The notes under the pieces: generated by a model
What the model was told of the DNA's origin: nothing
The model's input: only the letters and a program-made list of their open reading frames with translations
Database searches by the model: none
Made by a program: the position numbers and the translations under genes
In this document: positions 25,720 to 39,380 of the stretch, piece by piece
Position numbering within the stretch: position 1 is the first letter of the stretch
How the letters are laid out: the number at the start of each line of letters is the position of its first letter
Assembly: GCF_003254395.2 (NCBI RefSeq)
Contig: NC_037649.1
Coordinates: forward strand, 2,923,501 to 2,987,500
DNA: 64,000 bases
Reading direction: 5' to 3'
From: Apis mellifera
Taxonomy: Eukaryota; Arthropoda; Insecta; Hymenoptera; Apidae

Positions 25720-27394
25720 TATATATTATAAAAAGAAATTTATAATTTTTCAAACTCTATTTATTGACAATCCTTATTCTTCTCTCATATTATTTTTATT
25801 TCAAATAAAATAAAAAAAAATTTAAAAGAAAAGATAAAGCTAATAAAAATATGAGATCAAGATTTTAATTTATATGTAAAAATGAAATATTTAATAATAG
25901 ATTTAAATAAAATGAAAATTATCTTTTTATTTTATATCATTCATTTAATGTGTTCTCATTTGAATGAACGTTTTTTTGTTTTCATACTTTGTTCCTTTTA
26001 ATATAATTATAATTTAGAAGTGTGTATTATATCGTTTTCTACTTCTATGTTTTCTTATGTTTTCTTATGCGATTATAATAGAACTTTTTGCGCATACATA
26101 CTACTAAATTATTCTTAAATTATATGTATAATTTATATACTTAAATTATAATATATTAGCTTACATTAATTTAAATTATATATATGATTTATTTGGAAAT
26201 TTTTTTAAAAATCTGAAGAATATAAATTATTGTATAATAATATTAATTTAGGATATTTAAAATATATTGTATTTTTAATTGTGATATAATGAAAGTGATA
26301 TAAGAAATAAAATGGCAATAAAATGTAAATATATAAATATATTATATCATTTAAAAAATAAAAAAATTCATTTAAATGATAAGAATAAATTTGAAAAAAG
26401 AATTATAATAATAAAAAATGTTGTATCGATAAAAATATAATATAATTATTAGAAGAAACTAGATTTATTGTTAATGAAAAATTCTGAAATTTTTATAATT
26501 TTCAAATTATTAGACAATAAAGACATAATAATTATATAATAATGTTTATCACAAGAAATAATGTAAAAATTTGATAATAATTAATTATTTGCTATAGTAT
26601 ATTAAGAAATTAATTATTTATTTTCATCGAACTCAAATAAATTAAATATTTATATATTTATAAAATTTAAATGTAGATAACTAAAACATTACATATATGA
26701 CATAAAAAAAACATAAAATATTCAAAGTATAGTATGTATTATGATATTTATAAAATAAAAGAAATCTTTATTTAAGTTATATTTTTTAATTATAATAATT
26801 TAATTTTTCATAATAATTAAATTTTACATAAAAATTTAGCTTATATATAAGAATTAAAAAATAATAATAATAAATAATAAACTGACAAATAAATTATTTC
26901 TCAAATAAATTAAAAAAATAATTTTATTAAATTAATTTTATTAAATTAAAAAAATAAGTTTTAAAAAAACTTCTTTAAAATATCCTTAAAAGATTTTATC
27001 TCAAGAACTTATTATTTAAATGAATAATTCGAATAAATATTAATTCAAAATTCATTTGAATTTCAAATTTCGAATTTTTCTCAAATTTTTATTAAAATTT
27101 CTCTAAAATTCTATTTCTAAAATAAAAATATAAATAAAGATACAAATAAATAAATAAAAATCAATTGAAATAATTTATTATTTTATATTATATTATTATA
27201 TATTAAGATTATCTTCTATATTTATTTATAATAAAATGCATCCAAATTTGAATTTTATTAAAGAGAACATATAACAATTACTAAAATAAATAAATTGGAA
27301 ATAAAGAAACAAACAGAAACATGTGATTGGTTTTCTAATATTCAGAAGAAAATTCTTTTTTCCGAAGTCAAAGTTATGTTTGCTATTGTTCTAG

Positions 27395-27528
27395 GAACTC
27401 ATCAGGAATACGATATATAAAGAACTACAAACTATAGCGACATATTATTTCGATGGTAAAGGAAAAGCATTGCGGCCGATGGTAGCGATTCTCATGGCAC
27501 GGGCTATCAATTATCACAAGGAAAGAAA
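27395..27528 (+). CDS. PDSS1: PDSS1 exon B: substrate-binding region (FDGKGKALRP)
   Basis: This 134-bp exon encodes ELIRNTIYKEL then ATYYFDGKGKALRPM and AILMARAINYHKER. The GKGKALRP segment corresponds to the conserved GK..RP motif of trans-prenyltransferases, where Lys and Arg bind the diphosphate of IPP. YYFDGKGKA is especially typical of long-chain (hexa- to decaprenyl) synthases of mitochondria. The acceptor is TATTGTTCTAG and the donor is AA|GTGAGT. The exon enters in phase 0 and leaves in phase 2, and the split codon (AA + T, Asn) is completed by the first base of the exon at 34726. No lesion is visible. Its balanced base composition against an AT-only background is itself evidence of purifying selection. 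Confidence 0.92.
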
Positions 27529-30166
27529 GTGAGTTGTAAAAAGATATATTTTTCTCTAAATTTTTTCAAACTCATCAATAAATTTTTGATATTTCAGTTA
27601 CAATTATAGAATTAATTTTCATCATAAAATGTTTTGTTTTTTTTTTATGAATTATTTGTGGATAATTTAAACATATCTATATAGTTTAATTGAATAATTA
27701 AGATATAAGATGTTTATATCTTTAGAAAATCGATTTCGGATATTGAAAAAAATATAAAATATCATTCATATTTTATATAATTAAATTTTGGACCAAATAT
27801 TTAATAATTTATTTATATAACAATTTATGATGAAACATTAATTAAATTTTTAAATTAAACAATTAAACAAACAATTAAATAAACAATTAAAAAAAATTTC
27901 ACAATATGATCAAAACAATCAAAACTCAGCAATCTATGCTTCGATAGATTTTTATATTATTTCAATAATTTTAAAAATTGTTTTTGAAGATTTGCAATTG
28001 TTTTTTGCATTAACAATGAATTTGAATTTTTTCAAATTTTTCAGATTTTTAAAATTCACAATATAATATATCAACTAATCTTCTTCCCAAACTATGATCT
28101 AATATTTATAAAAACATTAAAAATTAATAATTTAAATAATTAATAATAATTTTAACTCTGGAAATCTAAAGTAATATTTATTTATATTCCATAAAATAAT
28201 TATTATTTTAATGTTAATATATTTTAATTTATATTTTTCTTATTCATAAATTTAAAACAAATTCTCAATATTTTTATAATTGAATTATATTTGAATTATA
28301 TTTATGTAAAATTATATAATATATAGAATTTTTCAAAATCCTTTATTAACAAAGTATGCATAAAATATCAATATCGCAAAAATGATATATTTTTATATAT
28401 AAGCGATCACTACATTTTTATATTTATATATGATTACTATATTTTTCTATATTACTATATTACTATATTTCTCAATGAAATCAGATGAGAATCAATCACA
28501 GAGTATTATTCTATATAAAAAGTTTCAAATTATTTGTAATCATATTATGTTATTCATATGATTTCTAAAATACATAATTGAATATTATGAGATGCTCATA
28601 TCTAATTCTAATTAATAGCAATATATCCATTATTATTTTCAAAAATCAAAATAAAAAGAAAATATCATTATAATTACTATCTTTTTAATATTTACTATAT
28701 TGAATCAATCATTGTAAGTTAAAAATATAAATTTATATTATTAATTATATTATTAATAGTTGGAAAATTTTCTAGGAACTATTTTTTATATTACTGAAAT
28801 AACATAAAAGTTTATATATTAAAATATAGGCTAATACATTAATGTATTTTGATTTTTTTGAATGCTTATATACTCAGAAATTAATTGTCAATTTAATTTA
28901 AAAATTTATCATAATTGATATCTCATAATCATTTGATATTTGAAAATTTAATTTAAAAATTTAAAATTGAGAATTACAAAATTAAGAATTAAAAACGAAT
29001 GAAGAATAATCTTATTTTTGTTTATTCTTTCTTATCCTTCTTATCCTTTCTTAGTATTGTTTATAGTTACTTACCAAATCAAATTAATTTTTATTCTTTA
29101 TCGTTTCTTTTCATTTTTTCATTAAATAATAATATCTTTTTTTAATGAATTTAAATTATTTATATAATATACTTTGGGATATTGTTAACTTCATTATTAT
29201 ATATGTTCTAAAGCATTTATTACATATATTGATTTTCAGTATAAGATATTTAAAAATTGATTTTTTATTGCCCATTAAATAATTTTATTTCATTATATAT
29301 CTATCTATTATTTTATTTATTATTCTGTATTATTTTAATTCATTTATATAATAAAAAAATCTAATTTAAAATTTTATATGAGAATCGAAAATATTTTCAT
29401 ATATTTTTTTTCATTCGATCCTTCAATCGAAAATGTTATTATATATTTGTCATATAGTATTATTTAAATGTTATTTAGTAGCAAGAATCTGTCTGAACAA
29501 ATTTTTTTTATTTTTATTTGTTATCGTAATAAAATTTGAATAAAAATGTTCTGTTCTAACAAATATTATTTTAAATATTATTTTATTAACATTATTAATT
29601 TTGAACATATAACATTATTAACATTTTGAATTATTAATTTTTATTCAATTTTATAAAAATAATATTTTATTTATTTATTTTTATATATATTAAAAAAATA
29701 TTTCTTTAAAATTTTGATTTCTACTAATTTTGGTTTAAAATATAAAAGATAATAATTAATTTTGCATGAGTCTTTCTTATGATATATTATAAAATATTTT
29801 AGAATAATTCTAAATATATGTATAAAAATAAGAAGAATAATATTTTCTTGTTTAATGCTTTCATTTCATGAAAATTTTAACAATTTCTCAAAATATAGGA
29901 AAGACTTAAATATATAAAAACAAACAATAATTTGATTTTGTATTATTATTATATAAAAGTTATTATTTAAAACAATGATTTTTGTTCTACAATCTTATAC
30001 ATATAATAATATTGATATTATTATTGAAATTATAACAGTTTCATATTTTAACAGATTAATAATAAATTAATTAAAACAGTTAAATAATAAATTAATAAAA
30101 AATAATAAATTAAGAAAGTTCTAACCATTTTATTTTTAATGTTCAAAAATTATAGTATTTATTGAA

Positions 30167-30221
30167 CCAAATTAAAGTACCAAATTAGGTACCAAATTAA
30201 GTACCATAAAGAACCAAATTA
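30167..30221. repeat. Degenerate ACCAAATTA(A/G)(A)GT tandem
   Basis: Four to five imperfect copies of a 12-13-bp word centred on ACCAAATTA, some joined by GGTACC or AGTACC. A small minisatellite of no evident function. Confidence 0.75.
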
Positions 30222-32445
30222 AATGAAATTGAAAAAAAATTTTATTTCCTATTAAATCTTATTTCTTATTATACACAAAAAAAATGTTATAATCAATATT
30301 AAAATTATCCTCAATTATGTTTTTGGATTTAGATTGCAAATTAAAGAGATGGTTAAAATTACATTCAAAAAGATAAAATTAAAAATTGAAGGGAAAAAAA
30401 AAATTATTTTTAAAATATTTAAAAATCATTTTGTTTATTATTTGATTTATTGTGATTATTAATATAGATTTGTATTTCAATAAATTTCTATTATATTCAA
30501 AGTTTATGATAACGGTTATAATAAATTTTACTATTGTCACTTTTAGCTAGTTATTTTTCTATACAATCTTCTACATAAATTGGATTACGCGATAAAGAGA
30601 TATAAGAAAAGATTTTCTATTGATAGAAAATTATATTATAAATGAAAATTTTATAAAATAATTTTATAAACTTGAAAAAATAAGAAAAAATTAAAAATTA
30701 TTTTTCAAGAAAATTAAATTTAAAAATTTATCAAATGCATAAATATTTAACTATTTCGTAATTCTATTATGAATTATATATTATCAATGATTTTATCAAA
30801 AACAATAAATATTAACAATAAATATTATTAAAAAAATTTTTTAATAATATTTCGAATTTTCATATCAGCGCTGTAATTTTATTATAAATATATATCATAT
30901 ATATTGAAATTAATATATAATAATATAATAATATATATATATATATCAATATATTGAAATTAAAATAAAAAAATGTAATATTATTGTTATTAAATTCTAA
31001 GCAAAGTATAAATATCTCTTTACTTATCTTTCATATTATAAATAGTATAAATAAAATGATAAATTTTTACAGATTATAATACATAAGTATAATAATAATA
31101 TATTTAATGATTTTTTAATACAAATATCTTAATATCTTCGTTATTATATATCATATATATTATATGTATGTAATATTTTACAAATATTGCATATTAATTT
31201 TTATGCAATTTTTTAAGTATTCAATTTGAGATGATTATGCATAATAGAAATAGTGATTAATTATATTTACTTATTTTTACTTTATTTTTTTTTATTCTTT
31301 TTATATTATATAAAATAATATAATTAAAATATTCTTTTTTAATGAACTATTTACTGTATAGTTTTTTTTATAGAAAATGCTATGTTCGATAAGAAAATAT
31401 GAAATATATATATTACAAACAAAATTAACTATCATATCAAGTTTATGTATCATTAAAAAAAAATTAATAACATTAAAACATACGGTTCTCGAAACTATTC
31501 AATTTGGATTTAAAATAATTTTTATTACTATTTTTAATAAAAATAAAATATTTCACATGATCAAATAATTTTGCTTAATATTGTATATATCTTTGATTTG
31601 TTTTAATTTTTTATTTGAATTTATTTGTATTTATATTTTGCAATAATAAATAATTTTTACCTTGCAACAGAAATAATAGTGCATTTTAATCTATTTATTT
31701 ATAATATTATATTTACTATTACAATTTTTATAATAATTTTTTTATTTAAAAGATATAAGATATAAAGATATATCATAATTCTAAAAATTCTTTATTAGAT
31801 CACACAATCATTGAAAATTATAATTAATTAAATAATTAATTAACTAATTCGTAAATAATTAAAGATAACTTTAATTATTAAAATAATTTTAAATAACTAT
31901 TTTTAAGTAAAAATTATAATTAACGATAATGTGTAAAAAAATTAATATATTATATTTTTTATCATAAAGTAAAAAGTATTCATATCGTTTAAAAGATAAT
32001 GACTTTTCAAAATTAGATTTAAAAATTGATTTATTTTGAAAAATTAAAAATTAGGATTAGTTTAATAATATGTAAAATATATTTTGAAAAAATTACAATT
32101 TGTCAGAATTATAAAGAAAATTGAAAATCAATTTTTTATATTTTTTTATTTAAATTTTTAATGAAAATCTAAAAAATACATCAGTATTTTAATAGATTTG
32201 TCACTTATATAAAAATTTCAACGAAATTGATTAATAATAATGTTGCTATGAATTACAAAAAATAATGAATATATATTAATAATTATATATATAATTATAT
32301 ATTAATTTATATATAATATTAAAAATATAATGAAAATCGTAATTTTTTATGACTTTTGGTTTAAAATTTACAAATTTTTATATTTTTCTTCTTTATTATT
32401 TATATTTTTGCTCATATATTTTAATCAATTTTAATAAAATTTTCA

Positions 32446-32446
<1 letters not shown>

Positions 32447-32488
<42 letters not shown>
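32447..32488. repeat. (TA)21 microsatellite
   Basis: 42 bp of uninterrupted TA in intron 2, probably length-polymorphic. Confidence 0.95.
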
Positions 32489-32491
<3 letters not shown>

Positions 32492-33639
32492 GACATAAAT
32501 TTTCAGAATATTTCTTTAATTTTATTACTTTGATTACTAATCCAAATAAGCAAGTTGTAAAAAATAATTATTTTCTTTATAATAATTTTAAAATTTAACT
32601 AGATGATTTTGAATATTGCACAAAAGAGGATGAATTAAATGTTATCGAAGGATTATTTACAGTTATAAGATTACAATTGTAATATAATATTGTAAGATTA
32701 CAATTGTAATCATATTATTATTAATATTATTAATATCATATTATTATTATTAATATAAACTTGAATGAACTATTTGTGATTGTGATTAACAATTAATTGA
32801 ATTCCGCAATTTTTAATTTGAATTCGATTCTAACTATTAATCTAATCTGTATTGTATCTAAATTTCTATCAATTATCTGAAAAAACTGCGAGTTTTTTTT
32901 TCCAATAGTTATCTTTGGCAAAAATATAAACAAAAAGGAAATGAAAAAATCTGTAGTCGTATGACGACAGTTTCCAAATTGAATTTTCACATAAATCGTA
33001 TCGCAGCATATAGAGGAATCTTTGATTCTGTAGTGATTCATTACAAAACATTTGGCGCGCAAAAGAGGACTTAAATAATCATCGTTATTATTATATCTTA
33101 TTTTTGAGTGATTGAGAATTGATCTGGAAAAATAAAAAAAAATATACTTGCTTATAAATTATTGCTAAAAATCTAAATTGTTAAAAATATTATTATTAAA
33201 AATAAATTCAAAGTATCTTGGTCGCTTGACAAGTCAATCTTTTTTGTTTTTAACAGACAAATGACAATTTTTTGGAGATTTTTTTTTTATACATCGTCTA
33301 ATAAATTTATTTTTAAAATAATTATATATTATAAAATAATAATATATTAATTATAACTTTTTAAAATAATTTAAAAAAATAAATAATCATTAGTCCAAAC
33401 AAAAATTTAAAAAAAAATTATTTTAGACGATATATTTTTTGAATCCATAATACATTTATTATGAAAAGAAAAAAAATGTTTAAAAATAAAAATTAATTAA
33501 ATATCAAATTATTATATTTAATATTAAAAATTACGAAAGAAAAAAAAGTATATTCTTTAAAAGTTTTACATTAGAATTTTTCATTAACATATGATATTAA
33601 TATATGTTAATAAAAGTAATTTTGTTTATCTACATTATT

Positions 33640-33910
33640 GTGATATGCAAGAAAAAGTAACATCGTTAGAAAGTATCAAAAGAATGGCCAGTCTTTCTAA
33701 TTCATAAGTCTCTTTGAAAGTAATTACTTTTTGTTGTATGGCAAACTGGCGACAATGAATATGAATGAGATGTTTCATGAATGAAAGCTAGCGTAATATA
33801 CGTTATCACATATACTCCAAGAATCATAAAGTAATATACATAATTTCGTGGTTCGTGGTGTCAAAGATAATTAGGTGTGATAAAAACTTAAACAATACTT
33901 TGTCGATTAC
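33640..33910. other. Balanced-composition block in PDSS1 intron 2
   Basis: About 270 bp with above-background complexity, such as GAATGGCCAGTCTTTC, GGCAAACTGGCGAC and TTTCGTGGTTCGTGGTG. It lies about 0.8 kb upstream of the DDxxD exon. No open frame or RNA fold of a known class was recognised. A conserved intronic element is the simplest guess. Confidence 0.3.
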
Positions 33911-34725
33911 TATGCAAACAATCAAATGTTTCTTTGATTATTATTTGATGATATCAAAAAATCATTTTAACAATTCATTTTAACAATAATAAATTTTATC
34001 CGTGATTATCTGCAAATTTAATATCATAAATGTTTTGCAATTTTATAATGATCGGTTTTATTAAAATCTACAATCAGTTACAAACATTTTTATATTGTAT
34101 TTTAAAATTATTGTGTTTTTCATTTAATTTGAAAATCCCTTTTTTTATATATATATATTTTTTTTTTTCCATGAATTTACTCTTTATGAAGAAATAGCAA
34201 TTTTTTTGTGATCTATCTCTTATGATAAAAACTTATGCAAATAAAAATATATATATATATATAAATAAAGATATATATAAGAACATTCGAAAACTCAAAA
34301 TAATGGATTTCATATTTTTTGTTTTACGATTATTAAAAATATTTTACAAAATTAATATTTCATTTTATTAAGATAGATAAAAAATATATTTAAATAAATA
34401 TATACCTATTTATTTTCATATATTGTTAATAATCTTATTGATGTCTTACTAATTTTATAAATTAATATATTAATATTAATTTATTAATAATTCTACTTTA
34501 TATACATTATTACTATTGTATATTATATTAAAATTTTCTGAGAATATTTACATATTTTTCAAATATTTTAATAAAAAAAAATTGATTTTCATCCAAGGAA
34601 TTATCTTAAAAGATATTTCCTAAATTTAAATAAAATAAATAATTATTAATTATTAAATTTTTTTAAAATACAATTACAAACATTGAATTAGAAAAATGGA
34701 ATGAAAACCAATTGATTCATTTCAG

Positions 34726-34867
34726 TGGTCTCTTGGATTCGCAACGACAAATAGCGATGATTTCCGAGATGATCCATAATGCTTCCTTAATCCACGATGA
34801 CGTAATCGATCAACCAGGCTTCCGTCGTGGCAAACCTTCGATCAATGTTGTTTGGAGTCGGAAAAAG
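34726..34867 (+). CDS. PDSS1: PDSS1 exon C: first Asp-rich motif (DDVID)
   Basis: This exon carries the catalytic core of the synthase: LLDSQRQIAMISEMIHNASL, then IHDDVIDQPGFRRGKPSINV and VWSRKK. DDVID (34796-34810) is the first aspartate-rich motif (DDxxD), which coordinates Mg2+ and the allylic diphosphate. The RR of the following GFRRGK is the family's conserved arginine pair. The acceptor is TTGATTCATTTCAG and the donor is AAG|GTAAGA. The exon contributes one base to the codon split from the previous exon and ends in phase 0. It has no stops or frameshifts. This exon makes the family assignment most secure. The subunit choice (PDSS1 rather than the PDSS2/DLP1 partner) rests on the intact DDxxD and the FDGKGKA context. 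Confidence 0.94.
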
Positions 34868-37319
34868 GTAAGATGATTTTATAAAAATATGTAACATCGA
34901 ATTGTAATAAAATTTTTTTCATTGGATATCTGTTATATGAACATTTTATTTGAACGAATGCCGTAAATATTTTATTATAGATAATATTAAAATTATATAT
35001 ATATAGAAAATTGTACAATATATATAATTGTACAATATATATAATTAATTATACAATCTATATAAATATATATTTTATGTAAATAACAATATATTATCAA
35101 GTAATATTGTCAAGACGAATGATATTGATAATTGAATTGATAATATTGATAATTGATAAAAAAATATATGATATCTAAGAAACATGCATGTATGAAAAAT
35201 TTAATAAAAAATATAATGTTAGAAAATTAATTATCAGATAAAAGATAGAAAAAAAAATAATTATAGTTATGAATTAAATAATACTTAGATTATAGTATTG
35301 TTGTTTTATAGTATTAAAAAATTAGGTTTATTAAATGTATTCTAATAATTTAATTATATACATTTTAATTATATATTACATACATACACGCGTGTATGAG
35401 TATGTAAAAGAGCCAAAGAAAATAAAAATATACATGCCTTTTTTTTTTGCATGTTTTTAATATATTGTTCACGATAGAGAAAATAATTAGCCAATGACAA
35501 GGATAATATTATTATTAATTGGAAAATATTGTATTTTATTAAATAGTTTGATATTCAAAATCTTTTAAGTTCAGCATTTAATGAATCCAATGGTCAATTA
35601 AATAAATTTATATAAGTCGGTAATTTTGAAAGATTATTGAAATGAATGAAACGATTAATGAAAAATGATTTTATTATATTACTAATCATCAAAATTTGAT
35701 TTAATTTAATTTAATTTAATTTAATTTATCATTATCTGACTTATCAAGACTTATTATAAAAGTATAAAAAAATATAAAATAAAAACAGTTATAGTCGAAT
35801 ATTTAACAAAAATAATATTTAAGAAAAAAATTGTGATTAAAAATGCAATTTTGACTTATAGATTAGTTGTATAATCAATAACTTTTATTTTAAATATATT
35901 CTCTTTAATTTTATTTATATTTTTTTAATAAACTCATTACATTTTTTGTAAATAATTTTATAATTTTTTAGAATTATAATAATAAAATGTGGATTTAAAA
36001 TTTTAGAATTCTATTATCTATTATAATTTATAAAAGAAAAAATTAGAGACAGCATTATAGAATAGTTTTATATTGATGTCGCTTAATATTACTTTCAGAA
36101 TTTTTGTTAAAATAAACATTTATGTTTGTTTCGTTTGTATTTTTCAACGTAGTATAGTATAATTTAATATTTTTCTTTTCTATTTCTGTAGAATTTTTTT
36201 TAGAATGTTTTCTCTTTCATTGTTATTAGAATAATCTTAAATAACAATGAAAGTGAAAAGAAAGTTTATGAGCCAATTATTATATGCATTTAGTTTTCGT
36301 TTTTTAAGTAGTAACTATGCATAAATTACTGTGTTTTTTTATTGAATATTATTGGATATTTTATTTCATGCACTGTTTGCTTATCACTGTTTGAAGAAAA
36401 GTTATGTTTTGCAAAATGATTTTTCACAGAGGTCACTATAATTAATGAAAAACTTGATCAGATATTATACATAATAAAATAATAAAATTGGTTTTAGTTA
36501 TTTTGAAAAAAAAATTAATAAAAATATTATATTTATTTTTTTAAATAAACTCTAATCCAATAATCTAAATTTTATGAATATATTATATATCTTTCATTTA
36601 ATAAAAAATTAATTTCTCACTTCTAGCTTCTAACTTCGTTTATTTACTTTCTTAATTTTTATATATATATATAAAAAACATATATAATAAAAAACAGAAA
36701 GGTCAAAAAAATTTAGCATTATAAAATTAAAAATTGACTTCTCTTCCAAAAAGAGATAAGAAATAAATATTTTAAATTAATAAATGAAAACCAATTAAAA
36801 AAATTAATAAATTAATAATTCATATTTATTTTAATAATTAATTATCTTTAATTTCTTTTTAGTAATAATTAACAGACAAAATATATAAATATTTTATAGT
36901 TCCCTATAGAATGTTTTATAGAATTGCAGACATATTTAATTATTTTTTTGCAAAAAAAAAATTTTTCTAATCATCTCTTAATCAATTCTATATTTTTGAA
37001 ATACTATATTTCTAATAATTATAATCACATTTGCTATTTTTATATTTCCAAATTTTTTAGTGACTACTATCTTCTCTAATGGTTTAAATTTTCTCTTCTC
37101 TTATATTATATATAGTATAATAAATAAAATCGAATCTAAAAATTTTTTACAGTAATTTAATAAAGAATTATTCGAAATTAATGAATTCCATTCCTAATTT
37201 TTAATCTTCTCTCTAATGAATATTAGTAAAAAAACTTAATTGATAAAAATTACTATCTTTTCATCTAATTTTATGCCGTTTCTTTTTCCTATATAATTAA
37301 TTGCATTTCCAATTTTCTC

Positions 37320-37700
37320 TTTACGTTGAAGAAAGATAATAGAGATAATATTTTTCAAAATCTCACCAAACATAGCCATCAAATCGAACACAAACTAAAG
37401 ATTCCTTTCCGGTTCCAGATTAAGAAAGCGTGCACAGTTGGCATAGGTATGAATTGCATTAACCTCCTTTCCTTCTCTTTCTCTTTTTTCTTCGATATTT
37501 CAGAGAAAGATATTTCCCTGTTTTTAGTATCAGAGAGAGTTTCAATTTTCATCGATCAATGTGTATCCGACAATTAATGAGAAAATACCAAAATTCATAA
37601 TATATCGTATGAAACGTGTTCAAAGTATTTAACCAATCGACGAGAAACGATGGTTTTATATCACTCCGCGGCTTATATATATTGATGATAAAAGAGAGAA
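37320..37700. other. Balanced-composition block in intron 3
   Basis: About 380 bp including CCTTTCCGGTTCCAGATTAA, AAAGCGTGCACAGTTGGC and a CT-rich run (CCTCCTTTCCTTCTC). One + frame stays open for about 83 codons (37326-37577) but has no ATG at its beginning, no recognised domain and a Ser/Phe-rich stretch produced by the pyrimidine run. I regard it as non-coding. It may be a conserved intronic element or an old repeat. Confidence 0.3.
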
Positions 37701-39229
37701 AGAGAGCACATTTTTTTTATATATAAATAATTCACGAATGTATTTGAATATTACTTTATTTTTTAATAATATATTATTGATTAATTTTTTATTTTTAGTG
37801 AAATTTTGTTAATATAAATATATTAAAAATGATATATTAATTTACTATAAATGAATTATACAATTATTTAATTTATTATAATTGATTTAAATATCTCGAA
37901 AAATATCTCGAAAAAAATAACAAAGATTCTTTGATATAAAGAGATATAATATTAATTTTAATAATTTTTTTATAGATTAATATTGATACGTCATATTAAT
38001 ATGCTAAAGATAAATTTTTATTGCATCAAGAAAAAATTGATATTTTCATTCTTTTTTTTAAATATTAAACTATTTATATTATGTATTAAAAGTCTTTACT
38101 TTAGAAGATGAGTTTCATTTATTGTAACTTGAAATTCATAAATTTTATTATATGAATGACAATGAGAATATTGAAAAAATAGAATATTGTTTTTTGTTTT
38201 TCATAATATTTTTATGAATTTTTGAAATTATAATATTTCCTAAATTAAAGATTTTTCATAAAAAAAAATAATAACTAATATATTTTTCTAAGAAATAAAT
38301 TGATTAGTAAATTATATAAATTATATAAAAAAAATTATATAATTCCATTTGAAAAATTAAAATTAATTTTTATATAATTTATGTAGTTAATTATAGAATG
38401 TTGTTCAACTATGGAAAAATAATTAATATTGTACAAAATTTATTTTTTATGAATATTTTTGTATAAAATAGAATATAACAAAATTGTATTTAAAATATAA
38501 AAATATTTTGAATTTTTAGAAATTGATTTTATTTCCTCAATGTAATATTTCAGAAAAAAATTATTTTATATATAACTTACTATATTTTACATATTAAATT
38601 TTATTGCATTAAAAATAGTATTTTCGTGATTTTAATAACACAATTTATCATTTAACTTATATAAGTTATAAAATCAGTTTTGAGATTATATATTTTACAT
38701 TTATTGCATGTATTTAAAATTGTATTATGTATTAGAAATGTATTAAAAAATTATGTATGAATAAAAATTAATAACATGAAAAATATAAATAAAATATAAA
38801 TTTTAATTTATGATATTTAAAATTCTATGTTGATATTAAATAAATATTATTTTTATAATTTTTATTTTCACTTTTAATTTTTATTGCATGAAATAATTGT
38901 TTCATGTCTTTCGTAATTGTTAGTATCTCCGTGATCAATCTCATGGATTTTTCAAAGTTGATTTTACATGTGCATTATTGCATGTGATTAAAATTTTTTT
39001 AATAAATAATTCAAACTACTCCAAATTGGAGAAATAAAAATAAATAAATTTATTGTACGAAATATTAGCAATGAAATTATAATTATATTATGTATTTTTT
39101 ATATACAGATAATATTTAAGAATCTAAATGATTTCACAAAAATCTAATTTCAATTATATTCTATATGTTCTAATGATTAAATTTAATTACGGAAAATCTA
39201 TTATGATTGCTCTTTTTATTCTCTTTATT

Positions 39230-39380
39230 CTTATAAAAAATCAAATCTGTAAAAAATCAAGAGTGGAGAAAATGGAATCATGAGAGATAATCTTTCAGTA
39301 AACGGTTATCAGGCAGCGAATTTCTTAATCAAACCTGGACATCTAGAACCGAGAATAATCCTTCGGGTAATGACTTTATA
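39230..39380 (+). other. Small complex block, exon-like but unassigned
   Basis: This contains CAGGCAGCGAATTTC and then CTAGAACCGAGAATAATCC, followed by a donor-like CGG|GTAATG near 39367. It resembles a small exon (acceptor-like CAG, open frame, donor), yet it interrupts a PDSS1 reading frame that is already complete without it. It could be an alternative or cryptic exon, or chance. Confidence 0.2.

Larger units (their letters stand above)
12596..27394 (+). other. PDSS1: PDSS1 intron 1 (about 14.8 kb)
   Basis: The intron runs from GTTAGT to TTGCTATTGTTCTAG. The content is AT-rich low-complexity sequence with these identifiable items: the mariner at 19136-20065, the 7-bp minisatellite at 25579-25719, and blocks of balanced composition near 14870-15030, 18185-18480, 21180-21370 and 22375-22720. 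The protein reads without a gap across the junction (DDIRE then ELIRNTIYKEL), so no coding exon seems to have been missed inside. Confidence 0.85.
27529..34725 (+). other. PDSS1: PDSS1 intron 2 (about 7.2 kb)
   Basis: The intron runs from GTGAGT to TTGATTCATTTCAG. It is AT-rich with a degenerate 12-13-bp tandem near 30167-30221, a (TA)21 tract at 32447-32488, and a more complex block at 33640-33910. The open frames on the - strand at 32793-33062 have no recognised domain. The protein is continuous across the splice. Confidence 0.85.

Noticed and set aside
32793..33062. An 89-codon - strand frame in intron 2
   Set aside because: No domain was recognised and the frame is rich in Ile, Phe and Lys as expected from composition.
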